The notes: generated by a model from the letters alone, not told the origin. A stretch of 64,000 nucleotides of DNA from an uncultured Aquimarina sp. (GCF_947492965.1 NZ_CANLOZ010000003.1:496001-560000), one strand, 5' to 3'; counted from the first letter of the stretch, positions 51,558-62,382 are shown. Numbers and translations are program-made.

Positions 51558-54335
51558 ATGAAAATACAACAAATTACTCTTCTGAGTATATTATTCTTTT
51601 GTTCTTTCCTTTTGCATGCACAGAACTTTTCAATTACAGGCCAAATAACCGATGCGGAAAAAAGCATTCCAATTGAAGCCGCAACGGTGTATTTAGAAGC
51701 TGTGAAAGATAGTATGCTAATTACGTATACGATTTCTGACGCAAAAGGTAATTTTCAACTTTTAGGAAACACTCCAAGAAAAGAAGCGAAGGTTTTCATT
51801 TCGTCAATTGGATATCAACCCTATTTTAAAAAAATTAAGCTTACAAATCCAAAAATTGATTTAGGGCAAATTAATTTGGATTTTGCAGTAGAATCATTAG
51901 ACGAAGTGCTAGTAAAGTCAAGAGCTCCTGTTACGATAAAAAAAGACACTTTAGAATTTAATGTAGCGTCATTTAAAACTAAAAAAGATGCTAATGTTGA
52001 AGATTTATTAAAAGAGTTACCAGGAGTTGAGGTTGGCGATGACGGAAAAATTAGAGTGAATGGAAAAGAAGTCAATAAGATTTTGGTAAATGGAAAACCT
52101 TTTTTTGGAGACGATCCTACAATTGCTACTAGAAATTTAACTAAAGACATTGTCGATAAAATTCAGGTTACAGATACTAAAACAGATGCAGAAGCATTTG
52201 CTGGAGAAGAAGGCGATGGAGAAAATAAAACCATAAATATAACAATCCAGGAAGATAAAAATAAAGGAACTTTTGGTCGAGTCGCAGCCGGTATTGGAAC
52301 AGATGAACGTTATGAAGCAGCTGGGATTATTAATTATTTTAATGATGATCAAAGGATTAGTGTTTTAATGGGAGGGAATAATATCAACTCGCCTGGATTT
52401 AGTTTTGGTGAGATACGGAAGATGTTCGGAGGAGCCAGAAGCATGTCTGTAAACGATAGTGGAGCATTTTCTATTGATGGAATCTCTTTTGGAGGAGGAG
52501 AAGGTATAGTGACTTCTAGAAATGCAGGGGTTAACTACACTGATGATTTAAATAATAAAATAAATGTGAATGCTAACTATTTTTATGGCTCAACAGATTC
52601 AGAAAATGAAAGGCTTAGTGAGCGAGAAAACATCCTGCCAGACACGCGTTTTTTTTCTACTTCTTCTTCTAATTCTATTAGTAAAATAGATAATCATGAT
52701 GTGAATATTAGTTTTGATATTAAAGTGGATTCTACTTTTTTAATCAATATAAAACCATCTTTAAAATTTATAACATCTGATTCTCGTTTTCAGAGTACAG
52801 ATAGTTCTAGAGATGAAAATGGAGTGCAACTTAATAGATCAAATCTTTTTACCAATTCGGAACGTTTAGATAAAAGATTTACAAATGATATCGATGTAAC
52901 CAAGAGGTTTGGTAATCGTGGTGCTTTTCTAAAGGTTAATACCTCTGCTGGATTTAATAATGCTTCTAGTGATGAGTTTCTGCAATCAAATACAGATATA
53001 TTTGGAGACTTACCCGAAACCTTATCTAGAGATCAGTTTACAAATACAGAAAATTCTTTTACAAGTTGGTATGCTAATATTACGTATAGACATCCTTTAA
53101 TTTCAAAAAAGGTATTTTTAGATGTCTCTTACTCATATAGATGGGATGTTAGAGAAAACCTGGAAAGTACTTTTAATTTTAACACAGTTACACAGCAGTA
53201 TGATGACTTTAATGAAGATTTAAGCACTGACTTTAGATTTATTAATACAAGAAAGACTCCAGGAGCAAAATTAGTATATCAAGGAAAAAAACTATCAGCA
53301 AGTGTTGGTACTGGTTATGTGTTTAGGACTTTAGAAAATCAAGACAAACTAAGAGGTGTCGAATTTGAACAAGACTTTGATGCTATTGAACTTAATGGGC
53401 GAGTTAATTATAGATTTAGTCCAAAAGCTTCATTGTACACGGGATATCAGTTAAGTAATAGGCCACCAGATATTTCCCAACTTCAACCGTTTCAGGATGT
53501 TTCCAATCCTTTAAATACTATTACAGGAAATCCAAATCTTAAACCCTCTAATGAGCATAGCGTATATGTTGGGTTTAATGACTATGATTTTCAGAAAAGA
53601 TCAGGGTTTTATAGTTATTTTAATATTCGAGCAACCAACGATAAAGTAGTGGCAAGAACGATCATTGATGAAAATTTGGTGTCAAATACAACTTTTGATA
53701 ATGTTAATGGCGATTATCGAATTTATGGAAGTTTATCAAAGAGTAAATCTTATAAAATAGACTCATTAAGAACTATAAAAGTAGGCCTTGGGCTATATGG
53801 TAATATAAATAGGATCGTAAATTTTAATAATGAAATACAATACAGGACTAATACTACCTCATTAACTCCTAATCTTAGTTTTACGTTTACATGGAAAAAT
53901 ATTTTAGAATTAAGACCTAGATATAGTATTTCATTTACGAATACTACTTATGATATTGATCTCTTTGATAATAGAGATTTTTTAAGGCATGATTTATGGC
54001 TAAGAACAACAACTTTTGTGCCTAAAAATTTAGAATGGAGTAATGATATCAAATATAATTATAATCCAGATGTAGCAGCCGGCTTTCAACGAAGCTCCTG
54101 GTTTTGGAATACCACAGTCGCTTATTCTTTATGGAAAAAGAAAGCAACTGTTACTTTAAAAATATATGATTTGCTAAATCAAAATAACAACGCAAGACGT
54201 ATTGCGACATCTAATTATATTGAGGATGCAGAAAGTACAGTTTTACAGCAATATTTTATGTTGAGTTTTAGTTATAAATTTAATAGTTTGGGAAAAAAGG
54301 GAGAGGTTGGAAAAGATAATTTTTTCTTTGATTAA
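51558..54335 (+). CDS. Outer-membrane beta-barrel protein with carboxypeptidase-like N-domain (TonB-receptor-like)
   Basis: 925 residues. Signal peptide about 1-22 (ending LLHAQ). N-terminal CarboxypepD_reg-like sandwich (about 24-108, FSITGQITDAEKSIPIEAATVYL), a plug-like region (about 115-215, VEDLLKELPGVEVGDDGKIRVNGKEVNKILVNGKPFFGDDP), then a large barrel of the OMP_b-brl family (about 230-910) with alternating aromatic strands, ending in YKFNSL. The plug motif NKILVNGKPFFGDDP is typical of the Bacteroidota group that lacks a clear TonB box. Probably imports or exports an unidentified substrate. An ECF-like promoter lies upstream. Confidence 0.88.
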   Translation: MKIQQITLLSILFFCSFLLHAQNFSITGQITDAEKSIPIEAATVYLEAVKDSMLITYTISDAKGNFQLLGNTPRKEAKVFISSIGYQPYFKKIKLTNPKIDLGQINLDFAVESLDEVLVKSRAPVTIKKDTLEFNVASFKTKKDANVEDLLKELPGVEVGDDGKIRVNGKEVNKILVNGKPFFGDDPTIATRNLTKDIVDKIQVTDTKTDAEAFAGEEGDGENKTINITIQEDKNKGTFGRVAAGIGTDERYEAAGIINYFNDDQRISVLMGGNNINSPGFSFGEIRKMFGGARSMSVNDSGAFSIDGISFGGGEGIVTSRNAGVNYTDDLNNKINVNANYFYGSTDSENERLSERENILPDTRFFSTSSSNSISKIDNHDVNISFDIKVDSTFLINIKPSLKFITSDSRFQSTDSSRDENGVQLNRSNLFTNSERLDKRFTNDIDVTKRFGNRGAFLKVNTSAGFNNASSDEFLQSNTDIFGDLPETLSRDQFTNTENSFTSWYANITYRHPLISKKVFLDVSYSYRWDVRENLESTFNFNTVTQQYDDFNEDLSTDFRFINTRKTPGAKLVYQGKKLSASVGTGYVFRTLENQDKLRGVEFEQDFDAIELNGRVNYRFSPKASLYTGYQLSNRPPDISQLQPFQDVSNPLNTITGNPNLKPSNEHSVYVGFNDYDFQKRSGFYSYFNIRATNDKVVARTIIDENLVSNTTFDNVNGDYRIYGSLSKSKSYKIDSLRTIKVGLGLYGNINRIVNFNNEIQYRTNTTSLTPNLSFTFTWKNILELRPRYSISFTNTTYDIDLFDNRDFLRHDLWLRTTTFVPKNLEWSNDIKYNYNPDVAAGFQRSSWFWNTTVAYSLWKKKATVTLKIYDLLNQNNNARRIATSNYIEDAESTVLQQYFMLSFSYKFNSLGKKGEVGKDNFFFD

Positions 54336-54623
54336 AACTTTCTTAAAAGAGATGTTAGCTTTTTGGGATAGGATGCTAAAGATGTAAGTTGTCAATCCGT
54401 ATTATCAGGAAAGGTGACATTCGTTATAGTGTCAAAACAAGAAGATATGTTACTATAGAAATCGGACTTTTTTAGTAAAAAGTTTTGGATGGGTGTTGGA
54501 TATTGTGTGTTTTGGGAGATTATAGTTTTTCCTCTTCCTAATTAGGTCATCAGACTTCTGTCTTCTATTGATGAAAAAAAAGAAAAAAACTATTTAGACT
54601 TTATCAAATGGGAGGAAAACGTA

Positions 54624-54953
54624 TTACAACTGCTCTTTAATCTTTAACAATTGAGCACGTATAGATTCTAATTTTCGGATGATATCAAAGCTATCTAAAG
54701 CTTCTTGCTTTTGTTCTTTAAGGTGAGTTTTAGCACCTTCTAAGGTAAAACCTCGTTCTTTTACCAAATGGTAGATAAGCTCTAAATTTTTAATGTCTTC
54801 TGGAGTAAACTTTCGATTTCCTTTGGCATTTTTTTTAGGTTTTAGAATGTCAAATTCCTTTTCCCAAAAACGAATAAGAGAAGCATTTACATCAAATGCA
54901 TCAGCTACCTCACCAATACCATAATATAATTTTTTGGGTAAGTCTACGTACAT
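54624..54953 (-). CDS. MerR-family transcriptional regulator
   Basis: 109 residues: only the MerR winged-helix part (YYGIGEVADAFDVNASLIRFWEKEFDILKPKKNAKGNRKFTPEDI) and a short helix, with no cysteine-rich effector domain. Starts 2 bases after the CapA stop, so it is part of the M23-CapA-MerR operon. In this family of Flavobacteria the gene is found next to M23 peptidase genes; target genes are unknown. Confidence 0.88.
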   Translation of the reverse strand: MYVDLPKKLYYGIGEVADAFDVNASLIRFWEKEFDILKPKKNAKGNRKFTPEDIKNLELIYHLVKERGFTLEGAKTHLKEQKQEALDSFDIIRKLESIRAQLLKIKEQL

Positions 54954-54955
54954 AT

Positions 54956-56074
54956 TTAGTTCTCTTTTTGTTGGGTAAAACTCCCATCTTCTTTAAATAC
55001 CAAATTGCTTTCTGGAAAATCTTCCTCTGTCAATTTTTTAATTTCTTTTAGAGCTCTTTTTTTGTCATCCATAAACGGATAGATCTCATCAATCTGTTTA
55101 GCAGAATGTAATTTGCCTTGGATAAAATTACCTTCCGGATCGATATCGATCTCTGCTATGGGTGCATATCCTTTGATTCCGGTTAAATTGAATCTAGAAT
55201 AAGTGCAAAAATTTCCTAAACTATAAGCAATAAACTTGTTGTTATATACTTCAAAAGCTCTGGAAACGTGCGGTCCATGGCCTAAAATAACGTCTGCTCC
55301 TGCATCTATTAATGTATGTGCAAACAGGTATACATTACCGCGATCTTCACCGTAAAAACGTTCTGTTTTTCTAGGTACATGCGTATGATCCGATCCTTCT
55401 GCACCACCGTGGAAAGAAACAATTACAATATCTGCTTTTTCCTTCAGTTCCTTTACTATCCTTTTTGCTTTGGTTAAGTTATGAATTTTTACGCAATCTT
55501 TGTTTGGGGCAAAGGCACAAAATCCGTACGTGATTCCATTTTTTTCGAAAATAGTAGATTCCTGTGCAAAAATTCCAGCATAGGCAATATTATGTTTCTC
55601 TAAAGTTTTAGCTGTGTTTTTAATACCTACAGCACCAAAATCACCAATATGGTTATTCGCAACACTCATTACATCAAACCCGCTTTCCTCTAAATATTGA
55701 CCAAAGAATTCCGGAGAACGAAACGAGTAACATTTAGAAGGGTCAGAACAACGCTTGGCATTTTTACCTTCGTCAGTAAGCGTGCCTTCTAGATTTCCAA
55801 AAAGAATATCTGCTTGTTGCAATACTATGTTCACATTATCGAATGGTCCTTTGTCTTTTGGAGGCAAGTAACTTTCGTTAGGAAAATTGGTTCCCATCAT
55901 GATATCTCCAACAGCCATTAACTTTATGCTTTTGGGAGCAGACAGTTTTTCCATTTCTAGTTTAAAATCCTCCACAATTGTGGTCATGGAGTCAATGGCT
56001 TCTTTTGAAAATTTCTGAGCTTGTATTGTAGTGCTAAAACCAATTAGAATTACAAAAAGAAGTGCTTTGCGCAT
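54956..56074 (-). CDS. CapA-family (PGA_cap) metallophosphatase-fold protein
   Basis: 372 residues with a signal peptide (about 1-19, ending TTIQA). The calcineurin-like fold motifs are visible: MAVGDIMMG (about 53), DILFGNLEG (about 93), SVANNHIGDFG (about 137), VSFHGGAEG (about 213), and GADVILGHGPHVSRAFEVYNN (about 258). CapA/PgsA proteins take part in capsule or poly-glutamate handling; here an exported hydrolase with unknown substrate. Separated by 5 bases from M23 and 2 from MerR. Confidence 0.85.
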   Translation of the reverse strand: MRKALLFVILIGFSTTIQAQKFSKEAIDSMTTIVEDFKLEMEKLSAPKSIKLMAVGDIMMGTNFPNESYLPPKDKGPFDNVNIVLQQADILFGNLEGTLTDEGKNAKRCSDPSKCYSFRSPEFFGQYLEESGFDVMSVANNHIGDFGAVGIKNTAKTLEKHNIAYAGIFAQESTIFEKNGITYGFCAFAPNKDCVKIHNLTKAKRIVKELKEKADIVIVSFHGGAEGSDHTHVPRKTERFYGEDRGNVYLFAHTLIDAGADVILGHGPHVSRAFEVYNNKFIAYSLGNFCTYSRFNLTGIKGYAPIAEIDIDPEGNFIQGKLHSAKQIDEIYPFMDDKKRALKEIKKLTEEDFPESNLVFKEDGSFTQQKEN

Positions 56075-56079
56075 ATAGA

Positions 56080-57057
56080 CTAGTCTAGAGTTTCATTAAT
56101 AAGAGAAGAAGCTTTTAGCATTTCATTAAATTCCTCAGAAGTTAAACTTCCATAATAGAAGTTACGAGGATTAATACGTTCACCATCTTTAAATATTTCA
56201 TAATGAAGGTGAGGCGCTACGGATCTACCGGTACTACCTACGTATCCAATAATATCTCCACGTTTTACTTTCTGTCCTTTCTTTACGTTGTATTTGCTTA
56301 AATGAGCATACAAACTAACATAGTTAAACCCGTGATCTATTCTTATATGTTTTCCGTAACCGCTTGAGTTTGCATCTGCACGAGTAACTGTTCCATTTCC
56401 AGAAGCATAAATTGGGGTTCCTGTAGCTGCAGAAAAATCCATTCCATAGTGGAACTTTCGTGCTTTGGTAAAAGGATCACTTCTCCATCCATAACCAGAG
56501 GCCATACGTTTTAGATCAGAATTTTCAATCGGTTGAATTGCGGGAATCGTGGCAAGTAATTCTTCTTTCTGTTCTGCTAATTCTTTAATCTCATCTAAAG
56601 ATATAGATTGAACAGCGATTTGTTTGGTAAGTTTATCTATTTGTTTTTGGCTTTCAATAATCATTTCAGAGTTATCGTAACCTTCATAACCTTTATACCT
56701 ATTTACTCCACCGAATCCAGCACTTCGTACTTCTTCAGGAATTGGTGGTGCACCAAAATATAAGCGGTAAATATTATCATCTCTTTCCGCAATTTCAGCA
56801 AGAACAGCATGATCTTTTTTCAATTGCTTGTTCATAAGCTCATATTGCAGTTTCATATTGTCTAATTCCCTTTTATATGCTTTCTCTTTAGGAGTTTCTA
56901 ATTGAGGAATATTTAGGTAGATTACCAGAAGGATGAAGCCTGCTAAAAAAGCACCAAGAATCCCCAAGATGGCAAAACCAAATTTACGACCCTTTTTTTG
57001 CTCAATTCTACGATAAGATAGCGTCTCGCTATCGTAGTAATATTTAACCTTTGACAT
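56080..57057 (-). CDS. M23-family (LytM) zinc metallopeptidase
   Basis: 325 residues. A membrane helix at about 28-50 anchors a periplasmic coiled-coil-like stretch and a C-terminal LytM domain. Zinc ligands: His and Asp in FHYGMDFSAATGTPIYASG (H-x3-D, about 203-208) and the H-x-H of VAPHLHYEIFKDG (about 282-287). A cell-wall endopeptidase or an activator of one. The start codon overlaps the divergent alaS promoter. Typical neighbour of alaS in this group. Confidence 0.93.
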   Translation of the reverse strand: MSKVKYYYDSETLSYRRIEQKKGRKFGFAILGILGAFLAGFILLVIYLNIPQLETPKEKAYKRELDNMKLQYELMNKQLKKDHAVLAEIAERDDNIYRLYFGAPPIPEEVRSAGFGGVNRYKGYEGYDNSEMIIESQKQIDKLTKQIAVQSISLDEIKELAEQKEELLATIPAIQPIENSDLKRMASGYGWRSDPFTKARKFHYGMDFSAATGTPIYASGNGTVTRADANSSGYGKHIRIDHGFNYVSLYAHLSKYNVKKGQKVKRGDIIGYVGSTGRSVAPHLHYEIFKDGERINPRNFYYGSLTSEEFNEMLKASSLINETLD

Positions 57058-57079
57058 AATCTAAAATATACTATTTTTG
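57051..57079 (+). promoter_or_regulatory. Bacteroidota promoter for alaS
   Basis: TTG (57051-57053), 18-base spacer, TATTTTTG (57072-57079). It implies a leader of about 145 bases that carries a hairpin, TTATCGAT (57168-57175) with ATCGATAA (57196-57203). No T-box motif was found in it. Confidence 0.55.
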
Positions 57080-57233
57080 CAGGATGTTAGCCAAAAACAG
57101 GCTAATTTATACTTTGAGGCTGCAACAAATATAATAAATTGTCGCAAAGTCCAGAAAAAACTGACAATTATCGATGGTGTCGGGAAGTTAGAACTATCGA
57201 TAACTAACTGATAAGAAATAAAATAGAAGAAAA

Positions 57234-59867
57234 ATGAAATCCCAAGACATCAGAAACCAATTTTTAGCGTTTTTTGAATCCAAAAAACATAGCATAGTGC
57301 CTTCTGCACCCATGGTGATCAAAGACGATCCTACACTGATGTTTACCAATGCCGGGATGAACCAGTTTAAAGAGTTCTTTTTAGGAAACGGGATACCAAA
57401 AAATAATAGAATTGCAGATACCCAAAAATGTTTGCGAGTAAGTGGTAAGCATAACGATTTGGAAGAAGTGGGGATGGATACGTATCACCATACTATGTTT
57501 GAAATGTTAGGGAACTGGAGTTTCGGTGATTACTTTAAAAAGGAAGCGATCGAATGGGCATGGGAACTGCTAACTGATGTTTTCGGTATCGATAAGGATA
57601 TCTTGTATGTGTCAGTTTTTGAAGGAGCAAAAGATGAAAATCTGGAAATGGATCAAGAAGCGTACGATTTATGGACAAAAATAGTTCCAGAAGATCGTAT
57701 CATTATGGGAAACAAGAAAGATAATTTCTGGGAGATGGGAGACCAAGGGCCTTGTGGACCGTGTTCGGAGATTCATGTAGATCTAAGATCTGAAGAAGAG
57801 AAGGCAAAAATTCCTGGACGTGATTTAGTGAATCAGGATGATCCATTAGTAGTAGAGATTTGGAATCTGGTTTTTATGCAGTTTAATCGTAAAGCTGATG
57901 GTTCTTTAGAAAAATTACCAGCACAGCATGTAGATACAGGAATGGGATTTGAGCGTTTGTGTATGGCGTTGCAAGGAGTAAAGTCGAATTATGATACAGA
58001 TGTATTTACTCCGTTAATTCGAGAAATAGAAACGATTACGAATAGTACGTATGATAAAGATAGTATCCCAACTGAGGATAGTGGTAAGGTTAGTGTTGCT
58101 ATACGGGTAATTGCAGATCACCTTAGGGCAGTATCTTTTTCGATTGCAGATGGACAGTTGCCTAGTAATACAGGTGCTGGATATGTAATTCGTAGAATTT
58201 TAAGAAGAGCTATCCGATACGGTTTCACATTTTTGAATACCAAAGAACCTTTTATCTATAAATTGGTAGATACGCTTAGCAATCAGATGAGTGATGCTTT
58301 TCCAGAATTGAAATCTCAGAAAAACTTAATTGTTAACGTAATTAAGGAAGAAGAAAATTCTTTTCTAAGAACCTTGGACCAAGGATTGGTGTTGTTGGAT
58401 AATGTGATCAAGAATACCAAAGGAAAAGTAGTTTCGGGAGAAAAAGCATTTGAGTTGTATGATACCTATGGTTTTCCAAAAGATTTAACAGCACTTATTT
58501 TAAGTGAACAAGGATATGAATATGATGAAGCGAGTTTTGAAGTAGAGTTGCAAAAACAAAAAGACCGTTCCAGAGCAGCTTCTGAAGTAAAAGCAGGAGA
58601 CTGGGAAATTTTATTGCCAGATGCTGAAGAAGAATTTATCGGATACGATCATACTACGGGAGATGCTAAAATATCTCGCTATCGTAAAGTAAATAGTAAG
58701 AAAGATGGAGAGCTGTATCAATTAGTACTAGATCAAACTCCGTTCTATCCAGAAGGTGGAGGTCAAGTAGGTGACAAAGGATATTTAGAAGTTGCCAATG
58801 GAGATGTGGTATATATTGTTGATACTAAAAAAGAGAACAATTTGATTATCCATTTTGCTAAAAGTTTGCCGAAGCATTTAGGAGAAACTTACAAGGCAGT
58901 AGTGGATACAAAACAACGTACCAGAACTGCTTCTAATCATACGGCAACACACTTATTACATCAGGCATTGCGCACTGTTTTGGGAACTCATGTAGCTCAG
59001 AAAGGTTCGATGGTACATAGTGGGAATTTGAGATTTGATTTCTCTCATTTTTCTAAAGTATCTGCAGATGAGTTACAGCAAGTAGAAGATTTTGTGAATG
59101 CTAGAATTAGAGAAGGATTGCCATTGGAGGAAAAGCGAAGCATATCCTATGATCAAGCAATTGCAGAAGGTGCAATAGCATTATTCGGAGAGAAATATGG
59201 GGATTCAGTAAGAGCAATTCGTTTTGGAGAGTCTATGGAATTATGTGGAGGAATTCACGTGCAAAACACTAGTGATATTTGGCATTTTAAAATTACTTCT
59301 GAAAGTGCTGTTGCTGCAGGAATTCGAAGAATAGAGGCCATCACGAGTGATGCTGCTAAAGATTATTTTACAAATCAATCGGAAGCTTTTTCGGAAGTAA
59401 AAGCAGTATTGAAAAATGCAAAAGATCCTGTAAAAGCAATTACTGCTTTGCAAGAGGAGAATGCAAGTCTTAAAAAACAAATAGAAGCGCTTCTTAAAGA
59501 TAAAGCCAAAAACCTAAAAGGAGATCTTAAAGCTGAATTTGAAGAAGTAAATGGAATTCAGTTTTTAAGTAAAAAAGTGGATCTAGATCCAGCAGGAATT
59601 AAAGATCTATCCTTTGAATTAGGTGGAGAAGTATCAAATGCATTTATGCTTTTTGGAGCGGATAATAATGGCAAAGCATTATTGTCCTGTTATATCTCTA
59701 AAAACTTGGTTGAAGAGAAAGGGCTTAATGCTGGTAAGGTGGTTCGCGAACTTGGAAAATATATCCAAGGTGGTGGCGGTGGTCAACCGTTTTTTGCAAC
59801 TGCAGGTGGTAAAAATCCAGCAGGTATCGAAGAAGCCTTAGAAAAAGTAAAAGAATATTTAAACTGA
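57234..59867 (+). CDS. alaS: Alanyl-tRNA synthetase
   Basis: 877 residues, the standard length. Charges tRNA-Ala. Class II core: motif 1 region [17 protein letters not shown] (about 34-50) and motif 2/3 region through about 440. The editing domain has the metal-binding [11 protein letters not shown] (about 562-572) and CGGIHV (about 666-671). The C-terminal DHHA1 domain contains [14 protein letters not shown] (about 843-856). A coiled coil (about 705-745) is present. Core gene, intact. Confidence 0.97.
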   Translation: MKSQDIRNQFLAFFESKKHSIVPSAPMVIKDDPTLMFTNAGMNQFKEFFLGNGIPKNNRIADTQKCLRVSGKHNDLEEVGMDTYHHTMFEMLGNWSFGDYFKKEAIEWAWELLTDVFGIDKDILYVSVFEGAKDENLEMDQEAYDLWTKIVPEDRIIMGNKKDNFWEMGDQGPCGPCSEIHVDLRSEEEKAKIPGRDLVNQDDPLVVEIWNLVFMQFNRKADGSLEKLPAQHVDTGMGFERLCMALQGVKSNYDTDVFTPLIREIETITNSTYDKDSIPTEDSGKVSVAIRVIADHLRAVSFSIADGQLPSNTGAGYVIRRILRRAIRYGFTFLNTKEPFIYKLVDTLSNQMSDAFPELKSQKNLIVNVIKEEENSFLRTLDQGLVLLDNVIKNTKGKVVSGEKAFELYDTYGFPKDLTALILSEQGYEYDEASFEVELQKQKDRSRAASEVKAGDWEILLPDAEEEFIGYDHTTGDAKISRYRKVNSKKDGELYQLVLDQTPFYPEGGGQVGDKGYLEVANGDVVYIVDTKKENNLIIHFAKSLPKHLGETYKAVVDTKQRTRTASNHTATHLLHQALRTVLGTHVAQKGSMVHSGNLRFDFSHFSKVSADELQQVEDFVNARIREGLPLEEKRSISYDQAIAEGAIALFGEKYGDSVRAIRFGESMELCGGIHVQNTSDIWHFKITSESAVAAGIRRIEAITSDAAKDYFTNQSEAFSEVKAVLKNAKDPVKAITALQEENASLKKQIEALLKDKAKNLKGDLKAEFEEVNGIQFLSKKVDLDPAGIKDLSFELGGEVSNAFMLFGADNNGKALLSCYISKNLVEEKGLNAGKVVRELGKYIQGGGGGQPFFATAGGKNPAGIEEALEKVKEYLN

Positions 59868-59924
59868 TAGCTCGTTAAGATGTAGAGTGAAACCTTATTT
59901 GCGTCTCTGTGAGATATAATATAT

Positions 59925-60872
59925 ATGAACTTACAAACCAACATACCCTTAAAACCTCAGCAACCTAAAATCAATTATGATTCTAATCTAGTGTTACTAG
60001 GATCGTGTTTTGCTGAAAATATTGGAGAGAAGTTCTCGTACTTTAAATATAAGTCTTTAGTAAATCCTTTCGGTATACTTTTTCATCCCAAAGCTATTGA
60101 GACATTTTTGTGGATGGCTACTCAGCAGGAAAAGTATACCGAAACGGATTTATTTTTTCATAACGAACGATGGCATTGCTTTGATGCACATTCTAAATTG
60201 AGTCACCCAGATCAAAAAACAGTGTTGAATACACTAAATCAAGGGTTGGATCATACATATAATGATATGCTATCTGCTACGCATATTTGTATAACCCTAG
60301 GAACAGCCTGGGTATATCGACTGCAAGCGTTAGACATGATTGTAGCAAATTGTCATAAAATTCCTCAAAAAGAATTTTCTAAAGAAATATTGTCCGTTGC
60401 CGAAGTAGTGCAATGTTTGCAGAATAGTGTTGGTTTGATCAGAAGTTTTAATCCAGGTGTTCAGATAATTTTTACAGTATCTCCTGTTAGACATAGTAAA
60501 GACGGTTTTGTAGAAAATAATCGTAGCAAGTCGCATCTTATCGCTGCAATACATCAGATTATTAGCGTTGATCAGAATAGTACTTACTTTCCTTCTTATG
60601 AGATTATGATGGATGAACTTAGGGATTATCGATTTTATAAAGAAGATATGATTCATCCCAGTTCATTAGCTATTGATTATATCTGGGAACGTTTTAAGCA
60701 AACCTGGATTGATGAAAATGCCCTGCCGACTATGGATAAGGTAAATGAAATACAAAACGGGATAGCACATCGACCTTTTAATCCCGATAGCGACCAACAT
60801 CATCAGTTTCTTCAGAAATTAGAACAAAAAAAACTACAAATCCAGCAGCAATATTCTTTTATTAAGTTCTAA
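59925..60872 (+). CDS. GSCFA-domain protein
   Basis: 315 residues. Contains the family signature LGSCFAENIGEKF (about 27-39) near the N-terminus, plus ITLGTAWVY, FTVSPVRH and DMIHPS, the four conserved blocks of an SGNH-hydrolase-like fold (Ser in GSCFA, His in MIHPS). Cytoplasmic; substrate unknown. 57 bases after alaS, same strand, often found there. Its stop overlaps that of the convergent next gene by 4 bases. Confidence 0.9.
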   Translation: MNLQTNIPLKPQQPKINYDSNLVLLGSCFAENIGEKFSYFKYKSLVNPFGILFHPKAIETFLWMATQQEKYTETDLFFHNERWHCFDAHSKLSHPDQKTVLNTLNQGLDHTYNDMLSATHICITLGTAWVYRLQALDMIVANCHKIPQKEFSKEILSVAEVVQCLQNSVGLIRSFNPGVQIIFTVSPVRHSKDGFVENNRSKSHLIAAIHQIISVDQNSTYFPSYEIMMDELRDYRFYKEDMIHPSSLAIDYIWERFKQTWIDENALPTMDKVNEIQNGIAHRPFNPDSDQHHQFLQKLEQKKLQIQQQYSFIKF

Positions 60873-61291
60873 TTTAGGAAACCAGATAATAATTGCAGAC
60901 TTCCTGCCAATATTCCTGCACCAAGAGAAGTGGTATTGTAAGGATTGTCCCAATTTCTTCGATCTACAGAATAAGATGTAAATGGGTCAAATAAGAATTC
61001 ATGAGTAAAAGCATTGCTCGTAACCGCAACAAATGGACGAGATCTTGAGATTCCAAAAACTGGGTAATCAGAAATTCTTGAGGCACCAAAAAAAAGTCGA
61101 TAGTCTACATTATTCTTACTGATTCCTGTTAATTGATAGTTCTTAGACACAGAAACGGGAATAGAATCTATAATTAAAGTTTTCTGAACGTTCTTTTTCT
61201 TTGTCAATGACGGATTTTGTAGCGATTGCGCAGGTAGTATTTGAATACAAACAAAGCAAACGACGCAGAATAAAAGATTAAAATTTTTCAT
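60869..61291 (-). CDS. Hypothetical exported protein
   Basis: 140 residues. Signal peptide about 1-22 (NLLFCVVCFVCIQILPAQ). Mature part has a short basic linker (LTKKKNVQKTLIID), then YRLFFGASRISDYPVFGISRS and a C-terminal amphipathic stretch TSLGAGILAGSLQLLSGFLN. No family recognised; might be a small outer-membrane-associated protein. Confidence 0.65.
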   Translation of the reverse strand: MKNFNLLFCVVCFVCIQILPAQSLQNPSLTKKKNVQKTLIIDSIPVSVSKNYQLTGISKNNVDYRLFFGASRISDYPVFGISRSRPFVAVTSNAFTHEFLFDPFTSYSVDRRNWDNPYNTTSLGAGILAGSLQLLSGFLN

Positions 61292-61443
61292 ATTTCAAAA
61301 GGTTAGTAGGTTTTGAAGAAAAATAATATCAAAAAATATTCCATAAATATACACTATAAAATGTTAACCTTTTGATTTATTGAAAGACAAAAGGAAGGAT
61401 AGATATAAGTATAAAAGTCTTTATTGTGAGGTTTTTTTACGTG

Positions 61444-61479
61444 AGATCGGGTGATGACTACGGTGGTTGCGCCCGATCT
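61444..61479. terminator. Hairpin between the repressor and the exported-protein gene
   Basis: AGATCGGG (61444-61451) and CCCGATCT (61472-61479), 8-bp GC-rich stem with a 20-base loop. T-run is weak on either side, so terminator function is uncertain. Confidence 0.35.
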
Positions 61480-61483
61480 TTAT

Positions 61484-62287
61484 CTAATGACTTCTCCTTA
61501 ATTCCTCTTCTAATAAAACAATTTTAGTTTCTAAATCATGAAGCCTGTCATAAACATCTACAGGTTCAGGCATTTGTTTGGAAGCGAACATGGTAACATA
61601 CCAAGCTTCCATAATTTCTTCAGAATTTATTGTATAGGTAGGATAGTTTCCGTTTTTATTGTCAGATTTTAGAATAAGCTTACCTCTTTCTTCAATGCGA
61701 TTGATTACTCGTTTTAACACAATACCGTCATTCTTACTTACAATTACGTAGATCCTTCCGTCTTTTATATCCTGTAAATCTTCCACATACTTCCCAAAAA
61801 CCAAATCTCCATCAAAAAACGTACGCACCATAGAATTTCCTTGTACTTCAAAACATCTAAAGGTTCCATTGGTAAGATGAGGCATGTTAAAAGAAGGAAG
61901 TGTTTCTATAAATTCGGTATCTCCATATCCATCTAAATAACCAGCACGTGCTTTTATGGGTACGTAAACTACATTTTCGTCTCCTTCTTGATTTACAGCA
62001 ACAACTTGCGGAATTCCACCATATGTTGAAATTTCTTGTTGTTTTTGTTTTAATATTTGATTGCTCTTACCAAAAAGATACTCGGGATCTATAGAAAATT
62101 CTTCAATCATACGTTCTAATAAATCGTACCCAGGTTTGGTTCGTTTTCTAGAGCCGTCAGATTGCAGTCTTCCTGTGGTAATGCTATCTATTGTTGTGCT
62201 GGTGACTCCTATTCGTTTGGCAAAAGAATGATTATTTAATCCAAAAAAATCTATTATCTCCCTTATTTTCGTGTCAATTTCTACCAT
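61484..62287 (-). CDS. XRE-type repressor with S24 (LexA-like) peptidase domain
   Basis: 267 residues from the ATG at 62287; an in-frame extension upstream would run through the operator and is rejected. N-terminal HTH (about 5-60, NNHSFAKRIGVTSTTIDSITTGR). C-terminal S24 autopeptidase domain with Ser152 in VQGNSMVRTFFDGD and Lys192 in GIVLKRVIN; a likely Ala-Gly cleavage site is in KARAGYLDG. A coiled coil at the end (RLHDLETKIVLLEEELRR). Proteins of this kind repress phage-like or damage-inducible genes until RecA-type signals trigger self-cleavage. Divergent from the genes at 62577 and 62735, with an operator between. Confidence 0.92.
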   Translation of the reverse strand: MVEIDTKIREIIDFFGLNNHSFAKRIGVTSTTIDSITTGRLQSDGSRKRTKPGYDLLERMIEEFSIDPEYLFGKSNQILKQKQQEISTYGGIPQVVAVNQEGDENVVYVPIKARAGYLDGYGDTEFIETLPSFNMPHLTNGTFRCFEVQGNSMVRTFFDGDLVFGKYVEDLQDIKDGRIYVIVSKNDGIVLKRVINRIEERGKLILKSDNKNGNYPTYTINSEEIMEAWYVTMFASKQMPEPVDVYDRLHDLETKIVLLEEELRRSH

Positions 62288-62331
62288 TTTCCCATTCTTT
62301 TTGTTAAAAACATATGATGAAAATAAAATTA

Positions 62332-62382
62332 AACATTTTACAGAATTTTTCTGCATTTTGTTGTAAATTTCTGTAAAATGTT
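62332..62382. promoter_or_regulatory. Inverted-repeat operator of the S24 repressor
   Basis: Perfect 14-bp arms AACATTTTACAGAA (62332-62345) and TTCTGTAAAATGTT (62369-62382) separated by 23 bases. The right arm lies between the -33 and -7 boxes of the rightward promoter, the left arm upstream of the repressor start, an arrangement that would let one repressor control both directions. Confidence 0.6.

Noticed and set aside
54336..54623. Intergenic region between the barrel gene and MerR as a gene or RNA
   Set aside because: No ORF of credible length; weak CATCA/TGATG hairpin without clear T-run; nothing supportable.
57080..57233. alaS leader as a T-box riboswitch
   Set aside because: The leader has a small hairpin but no T-box sequence or terminator/antiterminator pair, and T-boxes are rare in Bacteroidota.
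62288..62356. Upstream extension of the S24 repressor
   Set aside because: It would run into the inverted-repeat operator and lacks similarity to HTH proteins; the ATG at 62287 fits the HTH start.
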